Shown: one piece after another, positions 27,737 through 38,034 of the stretch
How positions within the stretch are numbered: the stretch's first letter is position 1
How the letters are laid out: every line of letters begins with the position of its first letter
Origin: Ruminococcaceae bacterium OttesenSCG-928-O06
GTDB taxonomy: Bacteria > Bacillota > Clostridia > Oscillospirales > Ruminococcaceae
Direction of reading: 5' to 3'
Assembly (NCBI GenBank): GCA_030265505.1
Contig: JAJDGD010000007.1
Location: 1 to 42,828 of the forward strand
DNA: 42,828 nt
The notes under the pieces: generated by a model
The model's input: only the letters and a program-made list of their open reading frames with translations
Told to the model about the DNA's origin: nothing
The model's database searches: none
Translations under genes and position numbers: made by a program

Positions 27737-28309
27737 ATGCCAAAACTGACCATGCAGCAGGCGCGCGCCCTGCTGGAAAGTACCACCACCCAGCCCCACC
27801 TGCTGCAGCACGCCCTGGCGGTAAGCGGGGCCATGGGCGCCATGGCCCGCCATTTTGGGCAGGACGAGGCCTATTGGCAGGCGGTGGGCCTTTTGCACGA
27901 CTATGACTATGAGCAGTACCCCGAGGAACATTTGCAGCACACCGCCGCCCCCCTGGCCGCCGCCGGGGTGGACGACGAGGCCGTGCGCGCCATATTGAGC
28001 CACGGCTGGGGCCTGTGTACGGATGTGGAGCCCCAAACCGAGATGGAGAAAAGTCTGTATGCGGTGGACGAGATGACGGGACTTGTGTCCGCCACGGCCA
28101 AAATGCGCCCTTCCGGCATAGCGGACCTTGCCCCCAAAAGCGTGAATAAAAAGTTTAAGGACAAGGCCTTTGCCGCCAAAATAGACAGAGAGGTCATTCA
28201 AAAAGGGGCGGAGATGCTGGGCATGGACCTTGCCCAGCTGACGGCCCTGTGCATAGAGGGCATGCGCCCCCACGCGGCCGAACTGGGCCTTTTGGGCACC
28301 GGCGCGTAG
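27737..28309 (+). CDS. HD domain-containing hydrolase
   Basis: LLQHALAVSGAMGAMARHFGQDEAYWQAVGLLHDYDYEQYPEEHLQHT...AILSHGWGL. Confidence 0.88.
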   Translation: MPKLTMQQARALLESTTTQPHLLQHALAVSGAMGAMARHFGQDEAYWQAVGLLHDYDYEQYPEEHLQHTAAPLAAAGVDDEAVRAILSHGWGLCTDVEPQTEMEKSLYAVDEMTGLVSATAKMRPSGIADLAPKSVNKKFKDKAFAAKIDREVIQKGAEMLGMDLAQLTALCIEGMRPHAAELGLLGTGA

Positions 28310-28396
28310 GGCGGCGGTTTTGCGGCGCGGCGGGTGCAGGTACATTACGCTGCCTGCCGGCGCACAGCGCACCACCTGCAAAGCGAATCACACTTC

Positions 28397-28424
28397 AAAA
28401 CCCCCGCCACGGCGGGGGTTTTGT
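28397..28424 (+). terminator. Rho-independent terminator
   Basis: AAAACCCCCGCC-AC-GGCGGGGGTTTTGTTT. Confidence 0.85.
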
Positions 28425-28449
28425 TTACGGCTTGTCTTCGGTGTCTGAA

Positions 28450-28607
28450 GGCTACTGCAAATTCCCAAAGCGCCCCCAATCCGGCATCTGCATCGCTGTT
28501 TCTGCGTTGCCTGCCCTTGTAAACCACCAAGGCTTGCCGAGGAAAAGCGCCTTGAATCAAGGGAAAATTTGTTTGGTTTTGCGCATTTCTGTAATTTGCA
28601 GGCAGCC
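28450..28607. repeat. Second MITE/REP-like intergenic palindromic element
   Basis: Imperfect long inverted repeats GGCTACTGCAAATTCCCAAAGCGC / GCGCATTTCTGTAATTTGCAGGCAGCC; contains GGGAAAATTTGTTTGG, identical to a 16-mer in the 18724-18882 element. Confidence 0.55.
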
Positions 28608-28608
28608 T

Positions 28609-29613
28609 CTAGGCCAAAAAGGCCTCCAGGTGGGTGGTGGCGCCGCTTTGCCGCGCTTTTGCAAAGCGGGCAGGGCTAAGGTAATACCGCCAAAGCCGCA
28701 GGCGCCCCGCGGGGGAGACGCCACTGCCACTGCCCAGCTGCCATAGCTGGGCGGCGGCGCGTTTTTTCAGCTGTTTGTGCAGGGCGCGCTCCTCGGCGGT
28801 GGGGCCCAGCGCCTGCAATATCTCATATAAAATCAACTGGCGGCTTACCCTTGCGCGGGCGGCCACGCGGGCAAAGCCGTGGCTTTCCAGGTATGCCAGC
28901 CGCTCGTCCAGGTAGGGCAGCCCCTCGGCGCGGCGCATGGCCGCCCCGCCCCCCCGCATGATGCTCTCGTTTGAAATGGTGTAGTAATATAAAGGCTTGG
29001 TGCTTACCGCAATGCCGCGCGCTTTCAGCACCAGCCGCCAGGTCATGTACTCGTCCTCCAGGTGCGCGCCCGGGGGGAACTGCTCGCCCGCATACAGCCG
29101 CTTTTCATACAGCTTGGTGCACAGCATCGTCATCTCCATGCCACGCACCGGGCTATAGATGTTCTCGCAAAAGGTCTCAAAGTCCATCAGGCAGTCGGGC
29201 TCTACGCCATCTTTCGGGGTGGTGGGCAGGCTGCCGTTGTGGGTATAGTCCAGCCGGCACATGGCAATGGCGGCGTCAAAGCGGGTGCACAGGCCCAAAA
29301 GGGTCTCTAAAAAGGTGGGCAAAATAGAGTCGTCGGCGTCCACCCAGGAGATATAGCGCCCCCGGGCGTTTTGTACTCCCGTGTTGCGGGCGGCCGCAAC
29401 CCCCCGGTTTTGGGCATGGGCCACCACGCGGATGCGCGCATCCTGCCCGGCCAGCGCCTGGCACAGCGCGCCGCTGCCGTCGGTACTGCCGTCGTCTATC
29501 AGTACCAGTTCAAAATCTGCAAAAGTTTGCGCCAGCACGCTGTGCACGCTGCGCGCAAGGCTTTCCTCGGCGTTGTACACCGGCATCAGCACCGAGACGA
29601 GAGGCTGGTTCAT
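28609..29613 (-). CDS. Glycosyltransferase family 2
   Basis: MNQPLVSVLMPVYNAEESLARSVHSVLAQTFADFELVLIDDGSTDGSGAL...NRGVAAARNTGVQNARGRYISWVDADDSI. Confidence 0.94.
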   Translation of the reverse strand: MNQPLVSVLMPVYNAEESLARSVHSVLAQTFADFELVLIDDGSTDGSGALCQALAGQDARIRVVAHAQNRGVAAARNTGVQNARGRYISWVDADDSILPTFLETLLGLCTRFDAAIAMCRLDYTHNGSLPTTPKDGVEPDCLMDFETFCENIYSPVRGMEMTMLCTKLYEKRLYAGEQFPPGAHLEDEYMTWRLVLKARGIAVSTKPLYYYTISNESIMRGGGAAMRRAEGLPYLDERLAYLESHGFARVAARARVSRQLILYEILQALGPTAEERALHKQLKKRAAAQLWQLGSGSGVSPAGRLRLWRYYLSPARFAKARQSGATTHLEAFLA

Positions 29614-29763
29614 CTGCGTCACCCTTTCCCGCGCGGGCCGTATGTGCCCGCCGTACACCGCCCATTATACCACGCGCCGGCTGCCCCGCAAGGACCCGCG
29701 CACCCGCGTGCCGCGCCAAAAAAAGAAGAATTGGTGAAAACTGAAAAAACTTCCCCAAGGGCC

Positions 29764-29791
29764 TTGACAATCGGGCAAAGTGCGGTAAAAT
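29764..29791 (+). promoter_or_regulatory. Sigma-A promoter of the hrcA operon
   Basis: TTGACA-N16-TAAAAT immediately upstream of CIRCE. Confidence 0.8.
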
Positions 29792-29795
29792 AGTA

Positions 29796-29822
29796 TTAGC
29801 ACTCGGGATGAATGAGTGCTAA
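29796..29822 (+). promoter_or_regulatory. CIRCE operator (HrcA binding site)
   Basis: Perfect consensus TTAGCACTC-N9-GAGTGCTAA. Confidence 0.97.
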
Positions 29823-29846
29823 TTTATCGGCAAAGGGAGGGCGCCT

Positions 29847-30875
29847 ATGGCTATGGATGACCGCAAGCAGCGCATCATGATGGCGATTGTCTCCCTGTAT
29901 TCTGCCGAGGGCGAGCCGGTTGGCTCCAACCTGCTTTGCCAGCATTTTGATATGGCAGTGTCCAGCGCCACATTGCGAAACGAAATGGCGGCGCTTACCC
30001 GCCTGGGCCTGCTGGAGCAACCGCACACCAGCGCCGGGCGCGTGCCCACGGCCAAAGGCTACCGCTATTATGTGGATACCCTTTTGCAAAACCCGTTCAC
30101 CCTGCCCCAAAGGGACAAGGACGCACTGGACGCCACCTTCCGCACGCTGGACTATGACCCCGAGAAGATGGCCCAGGGCGCGGCGAAGGCGCTTTCGGAT
30201 TTATTGGGATACGCCGTGATTGCCACCACCCCCCAGGCCGACGACATGAGCATTGCCCACTTTGAAGTATTGCAGGTGGGCCGCTATACGGCGGCCGTAT
30301 TGGCCGTTACGGCGGCAGGCGGCGTGCGCACACGCGTGGCCAAGGTGGATTTTGAGCTGGCCGAGGGCGATGCCGGCGCCATAGCCCGCGTGCTGAACGG
30401 CCATTTGCGCTTTGTGGCCGAGGCGGACGTGGATTCCGCCCTGATACGCCGCATGGTGGACAGCCTGGGCGCAAACGGCCCGCGCAGTTGGCCGCTGCTT
30501 TCGGCAGCGCTTACGCTTTTGGGCGAGGTGGGCCGCCCCAACATCTATTTTGAGGGGCAAAAACACCTGCTGCAATGGCCGGAGCTGGAAAACAGCCTGC
30601 GCCCGTTGATAGAGACCCTGGACGACACGGCCCGCATGGAAAAACTGCTGCGCCCACGCAGTGGCCACACCACGGTGCTGTTTGGGGATGAATTTCCCGA
30701 GGCGCCGGCACCCGGCATGTGCCTTGTGTCCCGCCAATATTTGGCGGGGGGCGGGCTGTCCGGCGTGATTGCAGTGGCGGGGCCCGCGCGCATGCCCTAT
30801 AGGGAGGTTATCCCGCGCCTTGAGTATTTCAGCGAGCTGCTGGGCCAGGGCATGAGCGGTATGGCCGCCCACTGA
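29847..30875 (+). CDS. hrcA: Heat-inducible transcription repressor HrcA
   Basis: MDDRKQRIMMAIVSLYSAEGEPVGSNLL...SSATLRNEMAALTRLGLLEQPHTSAGRVPTAKGYRYYVDTLL; follows CIRCE. Confidence 0.95.
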   Translation: MAMDDRKQRIMMAIVSLYSAEGEPVGSNLLCQHFDMAVSSATLRNEMAALTRLGLLEQPHTSAGRVPTAKGYRYYVDTLLQNPFTLPQRDKDALDATFRTLDYDPEKMAQGAAKALSDLLGYAVIATTPQADDMSIAHFEVLQVGRYTAAVLAVTAAGGVRTRVAKVDFELAEGDAGAIARVLNGHLRFVAEADVDSALIRRMVDSLGANGPRSWPLLSAALTLLGEVGRPNIYFEGQKHLLQWPELENSLRPLIETLDDTARMEKLLRPRSGHTTVLFGDEFPEAPAPGMCLVSRQYLAGGGLSGVIAVAGPARMPYREVIPRLEYFSELLGQGMSGMAAH

Positions 30876-30949
30876 GCGCCTCTGAAAACGTATCGATTAC
30901 CGGGCCGAACGGCAAAAGCGCCCCGCCCGAGAGACAAAGGAGACCCACC

Positions 30950-31516
30950 ATGGCAGAAAACGAGACCAAACTGGGCGACGCGCCCCTGAACGGCGGCACC
31001 CTTGCCGAAGAAAAGCCCCAAAAGGGCAAGAAGGCCAAGGCCCCCAAGGCCGACAACGCCGCTGCGGCGGCGCTGGAGCAACAGCTGGCCGACGCCCAGG
31101 CCGCCGCGGCCGAGGCAAAAGACAGCCTGCTGCGCACCGCCGCCGAGTATGACAACTACCGTAGGCGCAGCCAAAAAGAGCAAGAAGCGGCCTTTGGCCA
31201 CGGCGTAAGCCATGCGGTGGAGCAGCTGTTGCCGGTGCTGGACGTGCTGGAAGCCGCTGCCCACGCCGAGAGCACCGACGCCGAGTACAAAAAAGGTGTG
31301 ACGCTTACCCTCAGCAAGTTGGAGGATATCTTCACAAAGCTGGGCGTTACCGAGATAGACACCCTGGGCAAACCGTTTGACCCCGAGCTGCACAACTGCC
31401 TGATGCAGGACGCCGACTCGGGCGCCGAAAGCGGCACCGTTACCAAGGTGCTGCAAAAGGGCTACACCCTGGGCGACAAGGTCATCCGCCACTCTCAGGT
31501 GGCGGTGGCACCGTAA
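30950..31516 (+). CDS. grpE: Nucleotide exchange factor GrpE
   Basis: RTAAEYDNYRRRSQKEQEAAFGHGVSHAVEQLLPVLDVLE...LGKPFDPELHNCLMQ...VLQKGYTLGDKVIRHSQVAVAP; RBS AAAGGAG. Confidence 0.95.
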   Translation: MAENETKLGDAPLNGGTLAEEKPQKGKKAKAPKADNAAAAALEQQLADAQAAAAEAKDSLLRTAAEYDNYRRRSQKEQEAAFGHGVSHAVEQLLPVLDVLEAAAHAESTDAEYKKGVTLTLSKLEDIFTKLGVTEIDTLGKPFDPELHNCLMQDADSGAESGTVTKVLQKGYTLGDKVIRHSQVAVAP

Positions 31517-31678
31517 GGGCGCTGTGCGCCGACGCTTGGCTTTGGCGCTGTGCGCCAAGTGGCACTGAGTGTTGGCCTCGCACCCCTGTTTCGACAATAT
31601 ATTCCCAAAAGCAAACCCCATGGTATGTTAAACCATAAATATAACCCGATGTATTCGCAATAAAAGGAGACTTTGTAT

Positions 31679-33505
31679 ATGAGCAAAATAGTAGGCATCG
31701 ACCTTGGTACCACCAACAGCTGCATCGCCGTGATGGAAGGCGGCGACGCGGTGGTTATTCCCAACGCCGAAGGCGCCCGCACCACCCCCAGTGTGGTGGG
31801 CTTCACCAAAGGCGGCGAGCGCCTGGTGGGCCAGGTGGCCAAACGCCAGGCCATCACCAACCCCGACCGTACCATTTCCTCCATCAAGCGCGAGATGGGC
31901 ACCAACTTCAAGGTGGACATCGACGGCAAAAAGTATACCCCGCAGGAAATTTCGGCCATGATACTGCAAAAGCTGAAGGCCGACGCCGAGAGCTATCTGG
32001 GCGAAAAAGTGACAGACGCCGTTATCACCGTGCCGGCCTATTTCAGCGACAGCCAGCGCCAGGCCACCAAGGACGCCGGCGCCATTGCGGGCTTGAATGT
32101 GAAGCGCATTATCAACGAGCCCACCGCCGCGGCCCTGGCCTATGGCATGGACAAAGAGGCCGACCAGAAGATCATGGTGTATGACCTGGGCGGCGGCACC
32201 TTCGATGTGTCTGTCATCGAGATGGGCGACGGCGTTACCGAGGTGCTTAGCACCGCGGGCAACACCCAGCTGGGTGGCGACGACTTTGACCAGCGCGTGA
32301 TCGACTGGCTGGCGGAGGAGTTTAAAAAAGAGAACGGCATTGACCTGCGCAGCGACAAAATGGCCGCCCAGCGCCTGAAAGAGGCCGCCGAGAAGGCCAA
32401 GATAGAGTTGAGCGGTGTGACCAGCACCCAGATTAACCTGCCCTTCATCACGGCCGACGCCGAGGGCCCCAAACACCTGGATACCACGTTGTCCCGCGCG
32501 AAATTCAACGACTTGACGGCGGATTTGGTAGACAAGACCATGGAGCCTGTGAAGCGCGCCATAAAGGATGCCGGCCTGCAGCCCAGCGACTTGCACAAGG
32601 TGCTTTTGGTGGGTGGGTCCACCCGCATTCCCGCCGTGCAGGACGCCGTGAAGGATTTTATGAAGACAGACCCCAGCAAGGACATCAACCCCGACGAGTG
32701 TGTGGCCTTAGGGGCCGCCATCCAGGGCGGTGTGCTTAGCGGCGACGTGAAGGACCTGCTGCTGCTGGACGTGACGCCCCTGTCCCTCGGCATTGAGACC
32801 ATGGGCGGCGTGTGCACCAAGATTATTGAGCGCAACACAACCATTCCCACAAAGAAAAGCCAGATATTCAGCACCGCGGCCGACAGCCAGCCCAGCGTGG
32901 AAGTAAACGTGCTGCAGGGCGAGCGCGAGATGGCCCGCGACAACAAGAAGCTGGGCACCTTCCACCTGGACGGTATTCCCGCTGCGCCGCGCGGCGTGCC
33001 CCAAATTGAGGTGACCTTCGACATCGACGCCAACGGCATTGTGGCCGTTAGCGCCAAGGACCTGGGCACCGGCAAGGAGCAGAGCATCACCATCACGGCC
33101 TCTACCAACATGAGCAAGGACGACGTGGAGAAGGCCGTGAAGGAGGCCGAGCAGTTTGCCGAGGAAGACCGCAAAATGCGCGAGCGTGTGGACGCCCGCA
33201 ATGCCGCCGACAGCATGGTGTTCCAAACCGAGAAGACGCTGGCGGATTTGGCCGACAAGCTGAGCGACGAGGACCGCGGCACGCTGACCGAGAAAAAGGA
33301 CGCGCTGAAGCGCGCGCTGGACGGCGACAACCTGGATGAGATAAAGGAAAAGCAGGAGGAGCTGCAAAAGGCCCTGTACGAGGTGAGCAGCAAGGTGTAC
33401 GCCGAGACCGGCGCTCCCGAAGCCGCCGAGGATATGGCGGGTGCGCAGCCGCCTGAGGAAGACGTGATTGACGCAGACTTTACCGAGATTGACGGTGAAG
33501 GCTGA
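31679..33505 (+). CDS. dnaK: Molecular chaperone DnaK (Hsp70)
   Basis: [42 protein letters not shown]...[36 protein letters not shown]. Confidence 0.98.
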   Translation: MSKIVGIDLGTTNSCIAVMEGGDAVVIPNAEGARTTPSVVGFTKGGERLVGQVAKRQAITNPDRTISSIKREMGTNFKVDIDGKKYTPQEISAMILQKLKADAESYLGEKVTDAVITVPAYFSDSQRQATKDAGAIAGLNVKRIINEPTAAALAYGMDKEADQKIMVYDLGGGTFDVSVIEMGDGVTEVLSTAGNTQLGGDDFDQRVIDWLAEEFKKENGIDLRSDKMAAQRLKEAAEKAKIELSGVTSTQINLPFITADAEGPKHLDTTLSRAKFNDLTADLVDKTMEPVKRAIKDAGLQPSDLHKVLLVGGSTRIPAVQDAVKDFMKTDPSKDINPDECVALGAAIQGGVLSGDVKDLLLLDVTPLSLGIETMGGVCTKIIERNTTIPTKKSQIFSTAADSQPSVEVNVLQGEREMARDNKKLGTFHLDGIPAAPRGVPQIEVTFDIDANGIVAVSAKDLGTGKEQSITITASTNMSKDDVEKAVKEAEQFAEEDRKMRERVDARNAADSMVFQTEKTLADLADKLSDEDRGTLTEKKDALKRALDGDNLDEIKEKQEELQKALYEVSSKVYAETGAPEAAEDMAGAQPPEEDVIDADFTEIDGEG

Positions 33506-33518
33506 TACAGGCTATAAT
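33489..33518 (+). promoter_or_regulatory. Possible internal promoter for dnaJ, overlapping the dnaK 3' end
   Basis: TTGACG-N18-TATAAT. Confidence 0.55.
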
Positions 33519-33528
33519 AACGCCCGGT

Positions 33529-33566
33529 GCATGCCGCGCCGCGCCTTGCGCGGCGCGCAGGCATGC
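33529..33566 (+). promoter_or_regulatory. Strong dnaK-dnaJ intergenic hairpin
   Basis: GCATGCCGCGCCGCGC-CTT-GCGCGGCGC(GCA)GGCATGC, one 3-nt bulge. Confidence 0.7.
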
Positions 33567-33657
33567 CCGGCCATAACAAACGGGCGGCGCGGCACGGCCG
33601 CCGTAAAACACAGGGCGCGGGCACACGGCCCCACCGCCCCGGGAAGAGGTGAGGCGA

Positions 33658-34848
33658 TTGGCGGATAAACGGGACTATTACGAGGTCCTGGGCGTTGCCA
33701 AAGACGCCAGCGAAAGCGATATCAAAAAGGCATACCATAAGAATGCCAAAAAATATCACCCGGATATGAACCCCGGGGACAAAGAGGCCGAGGCCAAGTT
33801 CAAAGAGGTGAACGAGGCCTACGAAGTGCTGAGCGATAAAGAAAAGAAGGCCCGGTATGACCAGTTTGGCCATGCCGGGGTAGACCCCAGCTATGGTGCG
33901 GGCGCCGGGGCCGGTGGCTACGGCGGCTTTGGTGGCTTTGGCGGCAACGGCGGCAGCTATGGCGGGGTGGATTTTGGCGATATCTTTGAGACCTTTTTTG
34001 GCAGTGGCTTTGGCGGGGCCGGTTTTGGCAGCCGCCAAACCAACCCCAATGCCCCCCGCCGCGGGGCCGACATCCGCGTGTCCATGGTGCTCACCTTCAT
34101 GGAGGCCGTGCACGGCACAACCAAGACCATCAACGTGACCCAGCAAGAGACCTGTGGCGAGTGCCACGGCACCGGCGCCGAGAAAGGCACCACACCCGAG
34201 ACCTGCCCCGAATGTAACGGCAGCGGTTTTGTGGTGGCGCAAAAGCGCACCGCCTTTGGCATGATGCAGGAAAGCCGCCCGTGCACCCGCTGCGGCGGCA
34301 AGGGTAAAATCATCAAAGACCCGTGTAAAAAGTGCCACGGCAGCGGCCGTGTGGGCGCAAGCAAAAAGCTGGAAGTGAAAATACCCGCCGGGGTGGACGA
34401 CGACAAGAACATTGTGCTGCGCGGCAAGGGCGACGCCGGCCTGAACGGCGGGCCCGCGGGAGACCTCATCGTCATTATCACCGTACGGCCCGACCCCATG
34501 TTTGAACGCGAAAACTACGACGTGTATGTGCAGGTGCCCATCAGCTTTGCCCAGGCCACCCTGGGCGCCAAGGTAACCGTGCCCACCATAGACGGCAAGG
34601 TGGAGTACACCGTGCCCGAAGGTACCCAAAGCGGCAAGACCTTCCGCCTGAAGGGCAAGGGCATCCCCTATGTGAACGGCCGCGGCCGGGGCGACCAATA
34701 TGTGGTGGTGAGCGTAGAGGTGCCGAAAAAGCTGTCGCGTGCGCAGCGCGACGCGCTGAATAAGTTTGACAACGGCCTGAAGGATGACAACTACGACCAG
34801 CGCAAAAGCTTCAACAAACGCATGAAGGACATGTTCCCCGGCAATTGA
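33658..34848 (+). CDS. dnaJ: Molecular chaperone DnaJ
   Basis: (M)[40 protein letters not shown]; four CxxCxGxG zinc repeats. TTG start preferred (GTG at 33649 is the alternative). Confidence 0.96.
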   Translation: MADKRDYYEVLGVAKDASESDIKKAYHKNAKKYHPDMNPGDKEAEAKFKEVNEAYEVLSDKEKKARYDQFGHAGVDPSYGAGAGAGGYGGFGGFGGNGGSYGGVDFGDIFETFFGSGFGGAGFGSRQTNPNAPRRGADIRVSMVLTFMEAVHGTTKTINVTQQETCGECHGTGAEKGTTPETCPECNGSGFVVAQKRTAFGMMQESRPCTRCGGKGKIIKDPCKKCHGSGRVGASKKLEVKIPAGVDDDKNIVLRGKGDAGLNGGPAGDLIVIITVRPDPMFERENYDVYVQVPISFAQATLGAKVTVPTIDGKVEYTVPEGTQSGKTFRLKGKGIPYVNGRGRGDQYVVVSVEVPKKLSRAQRDALNKFDNGLKDDNYDQRKSFNKRMKDMFPGN

Positions 34849-34881
34849 CGTGCGCCGGGCAGATGCGGAAATAGCAAAGAC

Positions 34882-34910
34882 AAAGGGGCACCCGCAGGGT
34901 GCCCCTTTAT
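34882..34910 (+). terminator. Terminator at the end of the dnaK operon
   Basis: AAAGGGGCACCC-GCA-GGGTGCCCCTTTAT. Confidence 0.75.
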
Positions 34911-34945
34911 GTAGGATGTTTTGATGCGCTGTGTGGCAGGCGCCA

Positions 34946-36145
34946 TCAGGGTGCGCCGCGTGCGGGAACATCCCCAGAATAACAGTACTGCAGTATCCGG
35001 TCTGCATCTTCTTTATACAAGGTGTCGGTATACAGGCCGTACACCCCCCGGCGCATACACTCGGCGGCTTCCGCCAAATCGTTCACCGTGTGTACATACA
35101 CGCGGCGGCCTAAAGCGTCCAGTGCGGCCACAAACTCTTCAGTGGCCATATTGGGCCACATGGCAACGGCCGTCACGCCTTCTTCCTGCCGAATAAAACC
35201 CAGCACGTCCTCGGGAGTGTCATCGGTGGCATACAGGGTGTAGACAATCTCTGGAAAGTCGTATATCTCCCGCACCCAGTGCTGCATACCTCGGAAGTAG
35301 ATCTGTGGGATGATTCGGTCCATGATGGCAATGTCGTACTTTTCGGCGGCTTGGCGCAAAAGGGTAAGTTGGGTGATATTCTGGTCATAGTCTTTGGTTT
35401 TGGTGTCGGTTATGATGAACATATCCTTGTGGATGTACATAAAATACATCAGGTCGTCCACAGGAAGGGCTTTCTCTGCAAAACCGGGGTGCTCCGCCAG
35501 CCACTGGCTGTAGGGTGGATTGTCCGCTTCCTCCCCTCGGCCTACCAGCAGGTGGCCATCCGCTGTGGCCAAAAAATCCACTTCAAAAACGCGCTGGCCC
35601 ATCTCATAGTTTTGCACCAACGCGTCGTGGCTGTTGGGGTAGTTTTGTATGCCCGCCTCGCTATATTCAGCACCGGTGGCGTGGGCCACTGTACGGTAGT
35701 CTCCCCAGTGGTATTCCAGCGGCACAGCGCCGCCTTGGGCGTCCACCTGATAATGCAGCATGGCCGCCAGCGTCTCGGCGCGTATCAGGGTTTGGCCGTC
35801 CCACACCTGGGTGTTGCCCGCAAGGGAATACCGGAAGCGGTCCTTATAGGCTACCTGGTCTTCCGTCTGGAACACCACACGGTATATGGCATTGGTGTAT
35901 CCGCCATTTTCCTCCCAAAAGCCCAGGGCCTCCATGGCCGGTGCCAACGGCACCCAGCCCGCGGCATATTGCTGCCGCAGGGCGGCCTTTTTTGCGCCGT
36001 GGTAGCTTAATACGCCTGCCAAAGCGCCCACCACCACTGCCACTATGCATACAAGCGCCACAATTTGCCGCAATTGGCGCCTGCCGGCCGGCTTTTGGGG
36101 CGCTTTGTCATGCTGGGGCCCGGCTGCATTTTTGTCCTGCTCCAT
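34946..36145 (-). CDS. Membrane-anchored glycerophosphodiester phosphodiesterase-like protein with N-terminal stalk-like domain
   Basis: N-terminal [30 protein letters not shown]...; [51 protein letters not shown]...[28 protein letters not shown]. Confidence 0.8.
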   Translation of the reverse strand: MEQDKNAAGPQHDKAPQKPAGRRQLRQIVALVCIVAVVVGALAGVLSYHGAKKAALRQQYAAGWVPLAPAMEALGFWEENGGYTNAIYRVVFQTEDQVAYKDRFRYSLAGNTQVWDGQTLIRAETLAAMLHYQVDAQGGAVPLEYHWGDYRTVAHATGAEYSEAGIQNYPNSHDALVQNYEMGQRVFEVDFLATADGHLLVGRGEEADNPPYSQWLAEHPGFAEKALPVDDLMYFMYIHKDMFIITDTKTKDYDQNITQLTLLRQAAEKYDIAIMDRIIPQIYFRGMQHWVREIYDFPEIVYTLYATDDTPEDVLGFIRQEEGVTAVAMWPNMATEEFVAALDALGRRVYVHTVNDLAEAAECMRRGVYGLYTDTLYKEDADRILQYCYSGDVPARGAP

Positions 36146-36187
36146 GGTTTCCTCCCAGGAGGCAAGCCTGTGCCATGCCGCCTCAAG

Positions 36188-37345
36188 CTAGTCTTCCTCG
36201 GTCTCGGCCGTTTTGCCCGGCACCAGCTGGCGCTCTTCGTTAAAGTGCATGGGCTGCACGGTGTTGCGGGTAAGGCGCACCAGCTCCCGCAGGCGCTTTT
36301 CTTCGTCGGGCATGTACAAAATGTACGCAACACCCTCTTTTTTGGCGCGGCCGGTGCGGCCTATGCGGTGGGTGTAATATTCGTTGCTGGGCGGCACGTC
36401 ATAGTTTACCACGGCGTCCACATCGTCCACGTCTATGCCGCGGGCGGCAACGTCTGTGCTTACCAGCACGGGCAACTGGCCCTCTTTAAAGCGCCCCATA
36501 ATCTTGTTGCGCTCCGCCTGGGAGAGGTCTCCATGCAGGCAGTCCACGTCAAAGTTCAGCCGGGCCAGCTGGTTGGAAAGCATGCCCGTGGTGTATTTGG
36601 TGTTGCAGAACACCATCACCCGCTCGTACCCGCCGTTCACAATGATGGCGGCGAGGTCTGCCAGTTTGTTGCGCCCGGTGGTGAGGATGGAATACTGGGT
36701 GATGCGGGGCTGGCTGTCTTCCACCGGCTGCACGGTAATTTCCACGGCGTCGCGCTGGTACAGCCAGCCAATGTCCATCACCTCGCGGCTGATGGTGGCG
36801 GAAAACATGCCCAGCTGCTTTTTGTTTTTCAGGCTGTCCAGTATTTTGCGCACATCCTTGTAAAAGCCCATGTCCAGCATCTCGTCCGCTTCGTCCAGCA
36901 CCACGCGCACAACGCCGCCCAGCTGCACGGTGCGCCGCTGCATGTGGTCCAAAAGGCGGCCGGGGGTGGCTACAATAATCTGCGGGCCTTTTTTCAGCTG
37001 GTCGAACTGCTTTTTAATGTCCTGCCCGCCGTACACGCAGGCAATGCGCACGTTTGGCAGAAAATGTGCAAGCTCGCGTAAATCGCCGGTAATCTGCTGG
37101 GCCAGCTCACGCGTGGGGGCCAGCACTAGGGCCTGGGTGGTGTCGCTTTCGGCGTTCAGCCCCACCAAAAGCGGGATGCCGAAAGCACAGGTTTTGCCCG
37201 TGCCCGTGGGCGCCTTGGCAATCACGTCCTTGCCCTCCATCATGGGGGGCAGGGCTTTCTCCTGCACCTCGGTCATCTCGGTAAAGCCCATGCGCTGCAC
37301 GGCGTCTTGTATCTCTTTGGGTAAATCAATGTCTTGAAACAGCAT
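36188..37345 (-). CDS. DEAD/DEAH box ATP-dependent RNA helicase
   Basis: MLFQDIDLPKEIQDAVQRMGFTEMTEVQEKALPPMMEGKDVIAKAPTGTGKTCAF...VLDEADEML...SATI...[13 protein letters not shown]. Confidence 0.95.
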   Translation of the reverse strand: MLFQDIDLPKEIQDAVQRMGFTEMTEVQEKALPPMMEGKDVIAKAPTGTGKTCAFGIPLLVGLNAESDTTQALVLAPTRELAQQITGDLRELAHFLPNVRIACVYGGQDIKKQFDQLKKGPQIIVATPGRLLDHMQRRTVQLGGVVRVVLDEADEMLDMGFYKDVRKILDSLKNKKQLGMFSATISREVMDIGWLYQRDAVEITVQPVEDSQPRITQYSILTTGRNKLADLAAIIVNGGYERVMVFCNTKYTTGMLSNQLARLNFDVDCLHGDLSQAERNKIMGRFKEGQLPVLVSTDVAARGIDVDDVDAVVNYDVPPSNEYYTHRIGRTGRAKKEGVAYILYMPDEEKRLRELVRLTRNTVQPMHFNEERQLVPGKTAETEED

Positions 37346-37565
37346 GCTTGTGTGTGTCTCCTTTGTTGGTGGCAACAATATATAAAAATTTGTATAGACG
37401 TACTTTTTCGGTGTGCGCAGTCTGGCCCGCCGCAGGCGGTTGGCGTACGGCGCGGCCCTTGGCGTTGGCTGCCTTGTGGCGGTGCGCAAGGCGCCTGGCG
37501 GCATAAACGCCCCTATATTTTAGCACACACCCCGCCGCCACACAAGGGCGGTGCCACGGCGCTGC

Positions 37566-37594
37566 TTTACTAACCCTTCCCGATGCTTTATAAT
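37566..37594 (+). promoter_or_regulatory. Putative promoter of the DRTGG/HATPase/[FeFe]-hydrogenase cluster
   Basis: TTTACT-N17-TATAAT. Confidence 0.55.
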
Positions 37595-37641
37595 GTACAT
37601 ATAGCAGGGTATACCGGGCCGTGCAAGGACGGAGGAAATGT

Positions 37642-37998
37642 ATGAGGATAAGCGAGATCATCACAACGCTGGGGGCCGAGGTGCTTACCGAGGGGGCGGA
37701 TACTTCCCGCGAGGTGCACGCGGCTTGCGGCAGCGACATGATGAGCGATGTGCTGGCCTATGTGAAGGACCAGGGCGTGCTAATCACCGGGCTTACCAAC
37801 CCCCAGGTGGTGCGCACCGCCAGCATGATGGACATGGTGTGCATCGTGTTTGTGCGCGGCAAGCGGCCGGACAATACCGTGCTGCAACTGGCCGAGGAGT
37901 TTGGCATCATTGTGCTTGCCACCCAGCACACCATGTATAATACCTGCGGCATGCTGTATGAAAAGGGCCTGCACGGCGGCAACAACACCGCGCAATAG
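37642..37998 (+). CDS. DRTGG domain-containing protein
   Basis: MRISEIITTLGAEVLTEGADTSREVHAACGSDMMSDVLAYVKDQGVLITGLTNPQVVRTASMMDMVCIVFVRGKRPDNTVLQLAEEFGIIVLATQHTMYNTCGMLYEKGL; RBS GGAGG. Confidence 0.85.
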   Translation: MRISEIITTLGAEVLTEGADTSREVHAACGSDMMSDVLAYVKDQGVLITGLTNPQVVRTASMMDMVCIVFVRGKRPDNTVLQLAEEFGIIVLATQHTMYNTCGMLYEKGLHGGNNTAQ

Positions 37999-38034
37999 CC
38001 TGCTTTCATCTGCATTTTCTGCGAAGGAGCGCAT

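Noticed and set aside
29796-29822. CIRCE element and hrcA-grpE-dnaK-dnaJ as a novelty
   Set aside because: Textbook arrangement in low-GC Firmicutes and relatives; only the intergenic structures are reported as findings.
32140-35007. 955-aa minus-strand ORF
   Set aside because: Antisense to dnaK and dnaJ; it only exists because codon bias removes antisense stops.
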